A DNA stretch of 64,000 nt from contig NZ_CP091056.1 of assembly GCF_021535045.1 (NCBI RefSeq), positions 1,364,001-1,428,000 on the forward strand, in the 5' to 3' direction. Made by a program: the position numbers and the translations under genes. The notes beneath the pieces are model-generated. The model was not told the origin of the DNA, ran no database searches, and saw only the letters and a list, made by a program, of their open reading frames with translations. Positions 1-10,371 of the stretch are shown one piece after another. The stretch is from Ornithinimicrobium sp. INDO-MA30-4 (GTDB lineage Bacteria > Actinomycetota > Actinomycetes > Actinomycetales > Dermatophilaceae). Within the stretch, counting starts at the first letter, position 1; the number at the start of each line of letters is the position of its first letter.

Positions 1-439
1 TCAGGCCGGGAGTGCTCAGTTGGCTTGGCTCCCAGAAGGTTGCGTCCAGGCCTGCGTGCTGTCGCAGTTCTTGAACGGCTCGTGCGTTGGTGATGGTGGC
101 CCGGATTTTGCGCTGATTGCGCACAATGCCGGCATTGCCCATGAGCTGCTCGACTTCAGCCTCACCAAAGCGAGCGACGACATCGGCATCAAAGTTGGCG
201 AAGGCTTCTCGAAAGTTGTCACGCTTGCGCAGGATCGTCAGCCAGGACAAACCTGATTGAAACGCTTCCAGCGTCAGCCGCTCGAAGAGTCGCTGCTCAC
301 CATGAACGGGCCAGCCCCACTCCGTGTCGTGATAGGCCACGTAGTCGGGTTGGGCAGGGTTAGCCCAGGCGCAACGCTTGAGCCCGTCTTGGCCCTCGAC
401 CAGGGCGGGCGGCTCGGGTGCTGGGGTCAAGTCGGTCAT
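1..439 (-). CDS. tag: DNA-3-methyladenine glycosylase I, 3' end off the window
   Basis: Base-excision repair glycosylase that removes 3-methyladenine from alkylated DNA. The minus-strand frame from an ATG at 439 is open to the window edge (146 codons). It shows the family N-terminus: a Cys-Ala-Trp early motif, then Y-H-D-T-E-W-G, then L-F-E-R-L-T-L-E-A-F-Q-S-G-L-S-W and I-L-R-K-R, followed by N-A-G-I-V-R-N. The usual length is about 190 residues, so some 45 C-terminal residues are missing off the left edge. It overlaps the end of the SRPBCC gene upstream and is probably co-transcribed with it. Confidence 0.9.
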   Translation of the reverse strand, partial: MTDLTPAPEPPALVEGQDGLKRCAWANPAQPDYVAYHDTEWGWPVHGEQRLFERLTLEAFQSGLSWLTILRKRDNFREAFANFDADVVARFGEAEVEQLMGNAGIVRNQRKIRATITNARAVQELRQHAGLDATFWEPSQLSTPGL

Positions 440-869
440 TGGCCTCGGCGGCGGCCGCCATCTTTTTGATGGATCGAGCGAACATCGCGCGATTGCCCGG
501 ATCGAGCACCGGGCCGAGCAACGCCCCCGCGGCTGCTGGCCGGAGGACGATGTTTTCGCGCCAGACCACCCGGGTGTCGTCACCCTCAGCAGTGAAGTGC
601 ACCTGTGCCCAACCGTCGAGCAAAGGCCCAAACTTTGTGATGGTGAGGCTGTTGTGCGGATCCCACTGGGTGATCTCCATGCGATCAACGAGCGAGAGTC
701 TGCCGAATCCAGAGAGCGCTGTGAAACGCCAGCCTTTGCCCATCGGCCGATCTGAGGCACGGATGCGCGTGAGCGGGATGTAGTTGCCATGCATCCGGAA
801 ATCGCTAAATACGTCAAAAGTCGTGATGAGGTCGGCACGGACGGTCTGGACAATCTCAAATGTCCCCAT
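360..869 (-). CDS. SRPBCC (polyketide cyclase/START-like) family protein
   Basis: A 169-residue protein of the SRPBCC ligand-binding fold. It begins M-G-T-F-E-I-V-Q-T-V-R-A and contains the usual pattern of an early helix (FDVFSDF), a G-W-R-F-T strand and the W-D-P-H-N-S-L-T-I strand. The helical C-terminus is normally the end of such proteins near residue 140. Here about 27 extra residues rich in Arg and Pro run over the tag start, so the true stop may be near 437 if one base is missing. It overlaps the DivIVA-like gene by 14 bases. Ligand and role are unknown. Confidence 0.7.
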   Translation of the reverse strand: MGTFEIVQTVRADLITTFDVFSDFRMHGNYIPLTRIRASDRPMGKGWRFTALSGFGRLSLVDRMEITQWDPHNSLTITKFGPLLDGWAQVHFTAEGDDTRVVWRENIVLRPAAAGALLGPVLDPGNRAMFARSIKKMAAAAEANDRLDPSTRAARPGRGPRRAQALRLG

Positions 870-1161
870 CGGGAACCTCCTCTAGCGCCTCGGCAGGCGT
901 CTCAGCTGCCGCTTCCTGCTGAGCCAATTGCACTTGCAACCGCTGAATGACTTCGTCGACCTGTGACATCTTGTAGCCGCGGGCGACGACGTTGAACTTC
1001 AGGTGATCGATATCGGCCGCCTTGAGCGATCCGTCGGGCACGCCGGGGTAGGAGTCTGAGGTCACCGGCTCTTGCACCGAGGAAATCGGGACACGATCGG
1101 CCACCACAGCGATGAGAACTCCCACCAGCAGCACCACCAGGCAGGCCAAAAAGATCGTCAT
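856..1161 (-). CDS. DivIVA-domain membrane protein
   Basis: A 101-residue protein with one N-terminal membrane segment (about residues 3-21, Leu/Val rich). A short DivIVA-like motif follows (F-N-V-V-A-R-G-Y-K-M-S-Q-V-D around residues 56-69) with a brief amphipathic helix and an acidic tail. Proteins with this arrangement are common in actinobacteria beside LOG-family and tag genes; a link to polar growth is family inference only. The start ATG overlaps the stop of the LOG gene (ATGA), indicating translational coupling in the order LOG, DivIVA, SRPBCC, tag. Confidence 0.75.
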   Translation of the reverse strand: MTIFLACLVVLLVGVLIAVVADRVPISSVQEPVTSDSYPGVPDGSLKAADIDHLKFNVVARGYKMSQVDEVIQRLQVQLAQQEAAAETPAEALEEVPDGDI

Positions 1162-1900
1162 GGAGCGGGCCGCCCGGCTCGAGTCTTTTGGATGAATTCA
1201 ATGGCTTCGGCCGGATCATCCGTCAGGTGCAGCAGATCGAGGTCCTTCTCTGACACCGTGCCCTGCTCGATGAGCGTCCCGCGGATCCACTCCAGCATGG
1301 GCGTCCAGAAGTCGACGCCGAGCAGCACGATGGAAAAACTCGTCACCTTGCCTGTCTGAACCAACGTGACGGCTTCAAAGAGTTCGTCCAGGGTGCCGTA
1401 CCCACCAGGCAGCACGATGAATCCCTGCGCGTACTTCACGAACATCGTCTTGCGCGCGAAGAAATACCGAAAGTTGATGCCGAGGTTCACGTAGTCGTTG
1501 AGTCCGTTTCAAAGGGCAGTTCGATGCCCAGGCCTACGGAGGTGCCGCCCGCCTCGCTGGCGCCTTTGTTGGCCGCCTCCATGGTGCCAGGACCGCCACC
1601 GGTGATCACCGCATACCCGGAATCGACCAAGAGGCGTCCCACCTCTTGGGCAAGGTCGTAGGCAGGGTGCCCCGGGCCGGTGCGCGCAGAGCCAAAGACA
1701 CTCACCGCAGGGCCGAGCTCAGCTAGCGCACCAAAGCCCTCAACAAACTCGGATTGGATGCGCAACACTCGCCACGGATCGCCGTGCACCCAGTCGGCTG
1801 AGTCATCGCCGTCCAGTAGGTTTTGGTCAGTCGTGCGCTTGGGCACCTTGACTCCGCGCAGGCGGACGGGACCTTTGAAGTAATCTCGTGGCGATGTCAC
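1158..1900 (-). CDS. LOG/TIGR00730 family Rossmann-fold protein (frameshifted)
   Basis: Member of the LOG family (cytokinin riboside 5'-monophosphate phosphoribohydrolase type). I start it at GTG 1900 (V-T-S-P-R-D-Y-F). The Rossmann part has V-F-G-S-A-R and T-G-G-G-P-G-T-M-E-A-A-N-K-G-A. The C-terminal part has the catalytic P-G-G-Y-G-T-L-D-E-L-F-E motif and a V-Q-T-G-K signature. The frame breaks near 1495-1500 inside the conserved G-I-E-L-P-F-E stretch; one added G gives F-E-T-G-L-N-D-Y-V-N-L-G and restores the family sequence. The gene is divergent from the lysozyme-fold gene. Confidence 0.85.
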
Positions 1901-1969
1901 ACCGCTGACGCTATCTTGTCGGGCTGACACTGGCCTGCTTAACACTCTGCACACAGGGGCCTCGGTAAT

Positions 1970-2808
1970 ATGTCCGCCATGCCCTCCCCTGCTCGGACCG
2001 TTACCGTCGCTGCCCTGACCGTTGGTGCTGCCGTTGCCGGAATCTTTGGAGCAACGTGGACAGTGGATCAATTGCGCAGCCCCACCTGTGAGTTTGTGGT
2101 GGGTGACAGCACCGAATCTTTCAGCCCTGAGCAATCGGCAAATGCCTCCACCATCAGCATGATCGCCGTCGAGCGTGGCCTGGCCCCTCGTGCGGCGACC
2201 ATTGCTATTGCGACGGCCATCCAAGAGTCAAAGCTGGTCAACATCAACTACGGCGACGCAGACTCGTTGGGCCTCTTCCAGCAGCGCCCCAGCCAGGGTT
2301 GGGGTTCTGAGGAGCAAGTCACTGACCCGGTATATGCCGCCAACGCCTTCTACGACGCCCTGGTGCAGGTTGATGGCTGGGAAAACGGCGTGGTGACTGA
2401 GGTTGCCCAGGAAGTCCAGCGCAGCGCCTTCCCGACTGCCTACGCCGACCACGAGCCTGAGGCCCGGGTTGCTGCGTCCGTGCTGACCGGTGAAACTCCC
2501 GCTGGCGTTGGCTGCCGACTCGACGGCCCATCAGCGGCAGGCTCTGCTTCGGACACGTCGGCTAAGGCTGCCAACTACTTCGGCTACTCCAGCGTCCCGG
2601 ATGGCAACACGCTCACCTTCGTCACGTCGACCGGTTCACAGGCCTGGGCAGTCGCATCGTGGGGGTCACGCACGCCGAGACAGAGAACATCACGGCGGTG
2701 TTGGTCGATGCCCAAACCTGGCAGCGAGACTCTGATCCGCTCACCTGGTCAAGCGACGATTCCGGCCTGAGCAACGACGTCACCGTCGTCTTCGAGTTCG
2801 CGACCTAA
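1970..2808 (+). CDS. Exported lysozyme-superfamily protein (frameshifted near the 3' end)
   Basis: Begins with an Ala/Val-rich membrane or signal segment (about residues 10-27), then a lysozyme-like fold: A-T-A-I-Q-E-S-K-L-V-N carrying the presumed catalytic Glu, then D-S-L-G-L-F-Q-Q-R-P-S-Q-G-W-G and V-Y-A-A-N-A-F-Y. This type is common in actinobacteria and annotated as hypothetical or transglycosylase-like. The frame breaks near 2650; the following frame continues R-I-V-G-V-T-H-A-E-T-E-N and ends V-V-F-E-F-A-T at a TAA at 2806-2808. Substrate unproven; peptidoglycan is the likely target. Confidence 0.7.
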
Positions 2809-2853
2809 ACCTGTTTCGCTGGCCACTCGAGACCGGCCTCACTGGTAACGCAC

Positions 2854-2889
2854 AAAGCGCCGACACCCTGCGAGGGCGTCGGCGCTTTT
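2854..2889. terminator. Bidirectional intrinsic terminator
   Basis: A strong hairpin with arms AAAGCGCCGAC and GTCGGCGCTTTT, extended by CCC/GGG pairs, lies between the convergent lysozyme-fold gene (ending 2808) and gltA (ending 2902). A-tracts and T-tracts on both sides let it serve both directions. Confidence 0.9.
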
Positions 2890-2901
2890 GTGGTTGTGTG
2901 A

Positions 2902-4185
2902 CTAGCGGTTGTTCATGTCCAAGTAGTTGCGCTCACCGTGGCCGGTGTAGACCTGGCGTGGACGGCCGATCTTGGTCTGGGGGTCGCGGATCATTTCACG
3001 CCACTGCGCGATCCAACCGGGCAACCGGCCAATCGCAAAGAGGACGGTGAACATGTTGGTCGGGAAGCCCATCGACTTATAGATCAAGCCGGTGTAGAAG
3101 TCGACGTTGGGGTACAGCTTGCGCTCGACGAAGTAGTCGTCTTCCAAAGCCGCCTGCTCCAACTCCAGAGCCAGATCCAACTGCGGGTTGCTGCCCATCT
3201 TCGACAGGATGTCGTGGGCCGTTTCCTTGATGATGGCCGCACGCGGGTCGTAGTTCTTGTAGACACGGTGGCCGAAGCCCATCAGGCGGACGCCGTCTTC
3301 CTTGTCCTTGACGCGGCGCACGAAGTCCTTGACGTCTCCACCATCGGCCTGGATGCGGTCAAGCATGCCCAGCACTGCCGAGTTGGCGCCACCGTGCAGC
3401 GGGCCAGACAACGCGTGGATGCCGGCCGACACCGAGGCGTACAGGTTGGCCTCGGACGAGCCAACCAGACGCACCGTCGAGGTAGAGCAGTTCTGCTCGT
3501 GGTCAGCGTGCAGGATGAATAGCAGATCCAAGGCCTTAGCCAGGTCGGGGTCCATCTCGTACTTCTCGGTGGGCTGACCGAAGGTCATCCAGAGGAAGTT
3601 CTCGACCAGGTTGTGGTCGTTGTTCGGGTAGAGCAGCGACTGGCCTTGGCTCTTGCGGAAGGCATAAGCGGCAATCGTCGGCAGCTTGGCCATCAGGCGA
3701 ATCGTCGACAGCTCAACGGCCTTGTCGTCGAACGGGTCAAGGCTGTCCTGATAGAAGGTGCTCAACGCAGAGACTGCAGAAGAGAGCACTGGCATCGGGT
3801 GCGCGTCCCGCGGGAAGCCGTTGAAGAAGCCCTTCATGTCTTCGACCAGGAGCGTGTGCTGACGCAAGGACGAGTCAAACTCAGCCAACTGGTCTGCTGT
3901 CGGCAGCTCACCGTGGATCAGCAGATAGCTGGTCTCCAAGAAGTTGGACTGCTTGGCCAGCTGCTCAATCGGGTATCCCCGGTAGCGCAAGATGCCAGCG
4001 TCACCGTCGATGTAGGTGATGTCGGACTTGCAGGATGCCGTGTTGACGAAGCCCACATCGAGCGTGGTGTCGCCGGTGGTCTTCATCAGTTTGGAGACGT
4101 CCAAACCGTTGTTGCCCTGCGTCGCGGGCACGACAGGAAGCGGCAGCTCGTGCTCCCCATAGTGGAGCGTGGCGTTGTCGGTCAT
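2902..4185 (-). CDS. gltA: Citrate synthase
   Basis: Condenses oxaloacetate and acetyl-CoA to citrate, the entry step of the TCA cycle. The 427-residue protein is intact. It has L-H-G-G-A-N-S (catalytic His region), G-F-G-H-R-V-Y-K-N-Y-D-P-R (second catalytic His) and L-Y-P-N-V-D-F-Y-T-G (catalytic Asp). Length and motifs fit the type II bacterial hexameric enzyme. The ATG at 4185 is chosen because AGGAGG lies just upstream; an in-frame extension to 4227 has no such site. Its unbroken frame stands out among frameshifted neighbours. Confidence 0.97.
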   Translation of the reverse strand: MTDNATLHYGEHELPLPVVPATQGNNGLDVSKLMKTTGDTTLDVGFVNTASCKSDITYIDGDAGILRYRGYPIEQLAKQSNFLETSYLLIHGELPTADQLAEFDSSLRQHTLLVEDMKGFFNGFPRDAHPMPVLSSAVSALSTFYQDSLDPFDDKAVELSTIRLMAKLPTIAAYAFRKSQGQSLLYPNNDHNLVENFLWMTFGQPTEKYEMDPDLAKALDLLFILHADHEQNCSTSTVRLVGSSEANLYASVSAGIHALSGPLHGGANSAVLGMLDRIQADGGDVKDFVRRVKDKEDGVRLMGFGHRVYKNYDPRAAIIKETAHDILSKMGSNPQLDLALELEQAALEDDYFVERKLYPNVDFYTGLIYKSMGFPTNMFTVLFAIGRLPGWIAQWREMIRDPQTKIGRPRQVYTGHGERNYLDMNNR

Positions 4186-4290
4186 GAATTCCTCCTGATC
4201 GTGCCCCGTCGTTGGGGCTTCATACACGGATGCTGTATGCGGTAGATCACGGACCTACCGCGAAGCGGTTAATCGCTAAGGGTTTGGCGC

Positions 4291-4616
4291 CTAGTCGTCG
4301 TGCGGCTGGGGCGGCAAGTCAGAGATGATCGGGTGGTCCTTGGGGATGACGCCAAGCTTGGCTGCTCCCCGGGGCTTCCCAGGTCGTCAAAGAACTCAAC
4401 GTTTGCTTTGTAGTACTCAGTCCACTGGTCGGGGACGTCGTCCTCGTAGTAGATCGCTTCTACGGGGCAGACAGGCTCACAGGCACCACAGTCGACACAC
4501 TCGTCGGGGTGAATGTAGAGCGAGCGCTCCCCTTCATAGATGCAGTCAACAGGGCACTCTTCGATGCAGGCCTTGTCTTTGAGGTCCACACACGGTTGGG
4601 CGATCACGTACGTCAT
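4291..4616 (-). CDS. fdxA: Seven-iron ferredoxin (frameshifted)
   Basis: Small [3Fe-4S][4Fe-4S] electron carrier of the actinobacterial FdxA type. It starts [11 protein letters not shown], followed by [11 protein letters not shown] and the second cluster set [12 protein letters not shown]. The frame breaks at CCCCGGGG near 4366-4373; adding one G gives [17 protein letters not shown], the normal C-terminus, ending at a TAG at 4291. The repaired length (108 residues) is normal. A paralogue lies at 22390-22746. Confidence 0.92.
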
Positions 4617-4674
4617 GTCAGACAGTATGCCGCGCACAGGCCGATGACTCTAACCGGGGCGACATACTTCCTCC

Positions 4675-6482
4675 TTATCCTGTGCAGGTCACTCCTGGTG
4701 ACGGCTGATATGTCGTGGTGTAATCCCGGTCGCTCACGACTGATCCAGACTGCGACAGCGTGCGGTTGACGTTAATGCTGAAGCCTTCAACAGCACCCTG
4801 GGTCAAGCACTCTGCCGAGTTGTCCGTGAACGTTTCCGGTTGAGTGATGTTGTATCGCGATCCGGTGGTGGTGTCGACGCTGTACTGACGGTCACCCCAG
4901 AACTGCATGTAGATCGAGTCACCCTGGAGATAGGTTTCGATAATGATCGGAGTGTCGGTGTCATTGGTGAACTTGTTGTCGATGACACCAATGGCGATGG
5001 TTGCTTCGCGCCCCACGGGGTAACGCGAGATGTAATACGAGTGCGGCGTGAATTCATCCAATTGCACGCCGGCGAACCAAGCGGTGTTGAGCAGCGTGGT
5101 GGAGACCTGCGACAGGCCACCACCGATGCCCTTGACTAGGCGGCCGGAGTCGATCACCCCAGCCTCGACATACCCGCGCTCGGGAGTGATAGGTGCCAGA
5201 GCGTCACCAAGGCTGAAGCTCTCGCCCGGCATCACCACAGCGCCATTCACGTGCCCAAGGCCCACTCGGATGTTTTCAGTCCGGTCTGCGTTGGCGGCAC
5301 CAGTTGGCATTTCGCTAGTGAACTCAGCCATCTGAGTCATCTCCCAGCCGTCGGCGTCCGCGTTGCTGATCTCCGGCTTGACCTCACCACGTTGACCGTG
5401 ATGGTCCGGCCATCGACTTCAGGTGTGCCTTCGTCGGTGGCGGACGGCTCTGGCGCATCAGTGGTGGCTCCCGCCTCATCCCCGCTGGGAGCATCTTCAA
5501 CCTTCAGCACCTCTCGCGCCCCAGAGAGAATGCCCGGCTCATCGACCTCAGACCCAACGACTGCGTTCACAATCTCAGGGCTACCGCCGGACAGTTTGAC
5601 CGTGGCATCCCTCGGATCTTTGACCACGTCAGACAGGTTGCCGTTAACGATGTTGAGCAGCTCTTCGTCGTCCTGCACCAATCGCAATGAACCCTCACCA
5701 GGGCCACTTCCATCTTGGACAACATTCAGAACACGTGAAATCTGTGTCGGGGTGACCGCAGCCGTGGCGTCATCAGCCTTGACGGTGACATCTTCGGACA
5801 AGGCTGGCTCGGCGTAGTCGGCGATGAACTCATCGACGTCTTCGGCACTGACGTCAGGCTCAATCGCGACACTTGCGCCTTCGATCCGCAACTCGCGTGG
5901 CCAGTCATTCGAGATGGCCTCCACCGTGCCCTCAACATCAAGCTCGACACCAGCCTCTGGCATCGTGGGCTTGACCTCACCCTGGGCCAGCACAACCTTG
6001 GCCTGCACGGGCTCCTGCACCAACTCCGGAGCAACTTCGTCCAAGGCGGCGGTCAGCATTTCTTGGTCAACTGTTGTCGATAATTCCAACTCGCGGCCCT
6101 GACCGCTCAGTTGAGCCCACAGATTGCGCGGATCTAGCGTCAGACCAGTCACCCCATCGAGGGTGTCCGCGTAGTCAGGTGCCAGCCCGATCTCTGCGGG
6201 ATCCAACTCGACGTTCTCGCCGGACAACTCAATGACCACGGGTTGAACCGTGATCTCTTCGAAATCGTCAACGAGGACTTCTTCGGCACTCTCTCGGTTC
6301 AAGCCACCGATATTTGCACCGTCCACAGTCGTGCCACTGGGGATACGGTCGCCGAGGTAATAGGCCAGGGCAACGTATCCACCCACCAAAACCACCAGGG
6401 CCACGATGGAGCGCACAAGGATGCCACCCCATTCGCTACGCGGTGGGGTTTGCTCGGGCAGTGGTGCTGCTTGTTCAGTCAC
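4675..6482 (-). CDS. VanW family / putative peptidoglycan-binding membrane protein (frameshifted)
   Basis: Starts at ATG 6482 with an N-terminal membrane anchor (about residues 24-46), then an extracellular region with G-T-T-V-D-G-A-N-I-G-G-L-N typical of the YoaR-like peptidoglycan-binding domain, a Ser/Asp/Pro-rich linker, and a VanW domain (G-E-S-F-S-L-G-D, G-G-G-L-S-Q-V-S-T-T-L-L-N-T-A-W). The frame breaks near 5385; with one added base the join reads V-K-P-E-I-S-N-A-D-A-D-G-W. Whole protein is about 600 residues. Role in cell-wall assembly or resistance is family inference. Confidence 0.85.
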
Positions 6483-6492
6483 GGACTAAACC

Positions 6493-7008
6493 TCAAGTAT
6501 CGGTGGGACTAGTGGTGAGGGTGCGGTAGGACCCTTGGCAGTGTACGAGAGGGGCGTGCGCAGACTCGGGAACTTCAAGTGCAATGACCTCTCCAATGAA
6601 CAGGTGGTGATCGCCCGCCTCGTGCAGAGCCACCGTGCGGCATTCGATGGTGGTGAGCGCGTCATCCATCAACGCCACGCCTGTCACGCCCCGGTGATGC
6701 GGCACTCGCCCGAGTTGCCCCAGCATCGGGCGGCCCGGCGTAGCCAACCATTCCGCGATCTTGCGGCCGGTGGCTGGCATCAGGCTGATCCCCCAGACAC
6801 CACTCTCTTGGGCTGCCTCGAACCATCGCGATTCAGTGCCAACGCTGATCATCAACAGCGTGGGCTCCAGCGAGACGCTGACGACCGCGTTGGCAGTCAT
6901 TGCGTGGTCTTGCTTGCCAGCCAACGTTGAAGCAATGGTGACCCCACTGGCAAAACGCCCCATCGCCCGCCGGTATTGGTCCGTTGTGAAGTTCGCTTGT
7001 TCAGTCAC
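6493..7008 (-). CDS. Flavin reductase-like domain protein
   Basis: A 171-residue FMN-binding split-barrel protein. Recognisable pieces are Y-R-R-A-M-G-R-F-A-S-G-V-T, then T-A-N-A-V-V-S-V-S-L-E-P and L-L-M-I-S-V near the flavin site, and a C-terminal P-L-V-H-C-Q-G-S-Y-R. Such proteins supply reduced flavin to monooxygenases or act alone; the partner cannot be told from the neighbourhood (VanW protein downstream, mshB upstream). The frame is intact. The start at 7008 gives the normal family N-terminus. Confidence 0.85.
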   Translation of the reverse strand: MTEQANFTTDQYRRAMGRFASGVTIASTLAGKQDHAMTANAVVSVSLEPTLLMISVGTESRWFEAAQESGVWGISLMPATGRKIAEWLATPGRPMLGQLGRVPHHRGVTGVALMDDALTTIECRTVALHEAGDHHLFIGEVIALEVPESAHAPLVHCQGSYRTLTTSPTDT

Positions 7009-7087
7009 TCATTACTCCCCTCGTCGTCTCTGCTTTGCTGAGCTTTGGGCCCACCGGTGTGATGCCCTCCCTGCCAAAATAGCCGTG

Positions 7088-7929
7088 TCAGCGATCCCAA
7101 TCGAACTCGGTATAGCCTTCACGCTCGCCGAGGCGGGCTGCGATGTCATTACTCAGAGCATAAAACCCAGCACCGACAGTCACCTGGGTGCGGTGGTAGC
7201 GCAACGCCTCGGTTTGCAGGTGCGCCGCAGCAGGATCCACGAGTTCATACTCGACTTCATCGTCCGGCACAACGGAGACCGCGTAGTCATCGTCCGTGGT
7301 CAGGATGGTCCAGCCCAGATCGGCCGCCACATTGTGAGCCAACCAGTCACGGTCTTCTTGCGCCCAAGTCTTCGGCGTTAACACCATGAAGAGTCGAGGC
7401 CGGTCGCTCGCCGGGATGCCTGCCAGCGCGGAGACCGTCACATCATGAGTACGGATGTGATCCGGGTGGCCGTAACCGCCCTGCGGATCGTAGGTCAGCA
7501 CGATGTCAGGCTTTAGCGCAAGGACTCGATCGCGCAGCGCCTGCGCTAATTCCTCAACCGGGGCACCAGTGAAGGCTTGCGCGTGGGCAGCGGCGGCTGA
7601 ACCGACCATCCCACTGTCACGCCACCAGCGTGGACCCCTGCCCGCATACTCGCCTAGGAATTCGTGGTGCACACCCAGTGTGCTCATGGCTGCAGCGAGC
7701 TCAGTGCGCCGGTGCGCTCAAGTTCGTCGCTGCCCTCCAGGTGAGCGAGCGCGGCCGGAATGACTTCGCCCTCCTCGCCTGCAGTGCAGGTGATGACATG
7801 CACGTCGTCGCCGGCAAGGTGGTGATGCGCCAGCGCGAGCCCAGTAGCCAGCGTTTCGTCATCGGGATGAGCATGCACGGCGAGCAGCCGCAAAGGCGAC
7901 TGCCCGACCGTGCTGGCCCAATCGATCAC
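7088..7929 (-). CDS. mshB: PIG-L deacetylase, probable MshB of mycothiol synthesis (frameshifted)
   Basis: Zinc-dependent deacetylase of GlcNAc-inositol in mycothiol synthesis; PIG-L paralogues such as Mca look similar. The N-terminus has the metal motif A-V-H-A-H-P-D-D-E, and the C-terminal part has [10 protein letters not shown]. The frame breaks near 7695, where the family continues [20 protein letters not shown]. The start (7929) overlaps the typA stop. A mycothiol gene supports an actinobacterial host. Confidence 0.82.
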
Positions 7930-9854
7930 GAAGTCTTCTTGGAGCGGGCCACCCGCCCACGAACGGTCTGGTCCAGGATCACCTTGCGGATGCGCACGGC
8001 GGCCGGGGTGACCTCAACACACTCGTCTTCGCGGCAGAACTCCAGCGACTGCTCCAAGCTCATCAGGCGCGGCGGCACCAGACGCTCGAGAACCTCAGCG
8101 CCAGCGGAACGCACGTTGGTGAGCTTCTTTTCCTTGGTGATGTTGATGTCCATGTCATCGACCCGGGAGTTTTCACCGATGATCATGCCCTCGTACACCT
8201 CGGTGGTAGGCGAGAGGAACAGGGTGCCGCGCTCTTGGATGTTGAACATCGCATAGCTAGTTGCAACACCTGTGCGGTCCGAAACAAGCGATCCCGAAAG
8301 TCGCGTGCGGATGTCGCCGAACCAGGGCGCATAGCCCTCGAAGACGTGGTTCATGATGCCGGTGCCACGGGTGTCGGTCAGGAACTGGGTGCGGAAGCCG
8401 ATCAAGCCACGTGAAGGCACGATGAACTCCATCCGGATCCAACCGGTGCCGTGGTTGGTCATTTCTTCCATCCGGCCCTTGCGCGCGGCCATCAACTGCG
8501 TGATGGTGCCCAAGTGCTCTTCCGGGTGTCAATCGTCATCCGCTCGACCGGCTCGTGAACCTTGCCGTCGATCTCCTTGACGACCACCTGCGGCTTCCCC
8601 ACGGTCAGCTCAAAGCCTTCGCGACGCATCTGCTCGACCAGGATGGCCAGTGCCAATTCGCCACGGCCTTGAACTTCCCACGCGTCTGGACGCTCGGTGT
8701 CGAGGACGCGCAGCGAGACGTTACCGATCAACTCGCGGTCAAGGCGGTCCTTCACCAGACGAGCGGTCAGCTTGCCACCCTTGGTCCGGCCGGCCAGCGG
8801 CGAGGTGTTCGTGCCGATGGTCATCGAGATCGCGGGCTCGTCAACGGTGATCAGCGGCAGCGGGATGGGGTTGTCGGGGTCTGCCAGGGTTTCACCGATG
8901 GTGATGTCCGGGATGCCGGCGATAGCGATGATGTCGCCGGGGCCAGCCTTCTCGGCCGGGACACGGTCAAGCGCCTCGGTCAGCAGCAGTTCAGTGATCT
9001 TGACGCTCTTGATCGAGCCGTCGCTGCGGCACCACGCGACCTGCTGACCCTTGCGAATCTCACCGTTGCGCACGCGGCACAGGGCCAGGCGGCCCAAGAA
9101 CGGTGAGGAGTCAAGGTTGGTGACGTGTGCCTGCAGCGGTGCAGCACCGTCATACGTGGGTGCGGGGATCGTGCTCAAGATGGTCTCGAACAGCGACTCG
9201 AGGTTTTCTTCCTCGGGGATCTCGCCAGCGCCGGGGGCAGTCAGCGACGCGCGGCCAACCTTGGCCGAGGCGTAGACGATTGGGAAGTCGAGGACAGCGT
9301 CGTCGCCGCCGCCGTCTTCAAGCAAGTCGATGAACAGGAGTAGACCTCGTCCACAACGGCCTCAATGCGGCTGTCGGGTCGGTCCACCTTGTTGATGCAC
9401 AAAATGACGGGCATTTTGGCGTTGAGCGCCTTGCGCAGCACGAAGCGGGTCTGCGGCAGCGGGCCCTCCGATGCGTCAACGAGCAAAACGACACCGTCAA
9501 CCATCGACAAACCGCGCTCAACCTCGCCACCGAAGTCGGCGTGGCCGGGGGTGTCAATGATGTTGATGGTGACGCCGTTGGGTGCGTCGTACTTGGCTGC
9601 CGAAGGACCGCTGTAGTTCACAGCGGTGTTCTTGGCCAAGATGGTGATGCCCTTTTCGCGCTCCAGGTCGTTGGAGTCCATGACGCGGTCGACATCGTCG
9701 CCGCGCTGGTCATCGAAAGCACCTGACTGCCGGAGCATGGCGTCAACCAAGTGGTCTTGCCGTGGTCAACGTGAGCGACGATGGCGACGTTGCGCACATC
9801 GGTGCGAGTACGTGGATCTTGGGCAGGGGTTGCCTCGGTCGAAAGAGATGACAT
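7926..9854 (-). CDS. typA: Ribosome-associated GTPase TypA/BipA (three frameshifts)
   Basis: Translational GTPase acting in stress adaptation and 50S assembly. Recognisable in order: [11 protein letters not shown] (P-loop), R-E-K-G-I-T-I (switch I), [20 protein letters not shown], and C-terminal S-R-G-L-I-G-F-R-T. The frame breaks three times (near 9745, 9322 and 8515), each repaired by one added base. Three lesions in a conserved gene argue for sequence error rather than decay. Confidence 0.93.
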
Positions 9855-9866
9855 TTGATCAGTATC

Positions 9867-10308
9867 TCAGGAGTCTGCGCGAACCTTATACATGGTCTGC
9901 AGAAGTTGCTCCACGATGGGCCGGTTCGTCGGCAGCCAGTCCAGCGACAATGCCTCACTCGCGTCAACCCACACCAGCGCGTCGTGATCTTCGAGCGGCA
10001 CTGGATCGCCAGCACTGATGGTCGCCCAATAAACAACCATTTCGTATGCGGGGCGCAACGGCCACCGACCCCCACCAGTTGCCGGAATAACCGCCCCCAC
10101 CTGGACCTTTACCCCTAATTCTTCAGCCAATTCACGGCTCAGCGCTGCCTCGAAGGCCTCGCCGCGCTCGACCTTCCCACCAGGCAGCTCCAGCGCCCGG
10201 CGAGGTCAGCAGGTGCTGTTCGCCGGGCCGCCAGGAGTTGGTGGGGCTGGTGAGGTCGTCAACAATCGCCCCTGCGACGACGACCACGAGGCCCTGTTGC
10301 TGCTTCAT
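9867..10308 (-). CDS. NUDIX hydrolase, MutT-like (frameshifted)
   Basis: Small nucleotide-pyrophosphatase-type protein. Starting at ATG 10308 (M-K-Q-Q-Q-G-L-V-V-V-V-A-G-A-I) it reads into the NUDIX box once a frame break near 10200 is repaired: L-E-L-P-G-G-K-V-E-R-G-E, then A-L-S-R-E-L-A-E-E-L-G, which matches G-x5-E-x7-R-E-x2-E-E-x-G. The C-terminus is intact. It is probably 8-oxo-dGTP or related clean-up, but substrate cannot be assigned from sequence. It lies upstream of typA on the same strand. Confidence 0.85.
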
Positions 10309-10371
10309 ACGTGATGGATAGCACAACGCTTGGCCTGCGCCTTCGGTGCGTCGTCCAATCTCACGCGTCGC

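Noticed and set aside
20..256. Plus-strand reading frame of 78 codons at the left edge
   Set aside because: It lies opposite the clear tag gene and has no recognisable features.
7926..9854. Programmed frameshifting in typA
   Set aside because: Three breaks with no slippery signal pattern, in a gene never known to use it; sequence error fits better.
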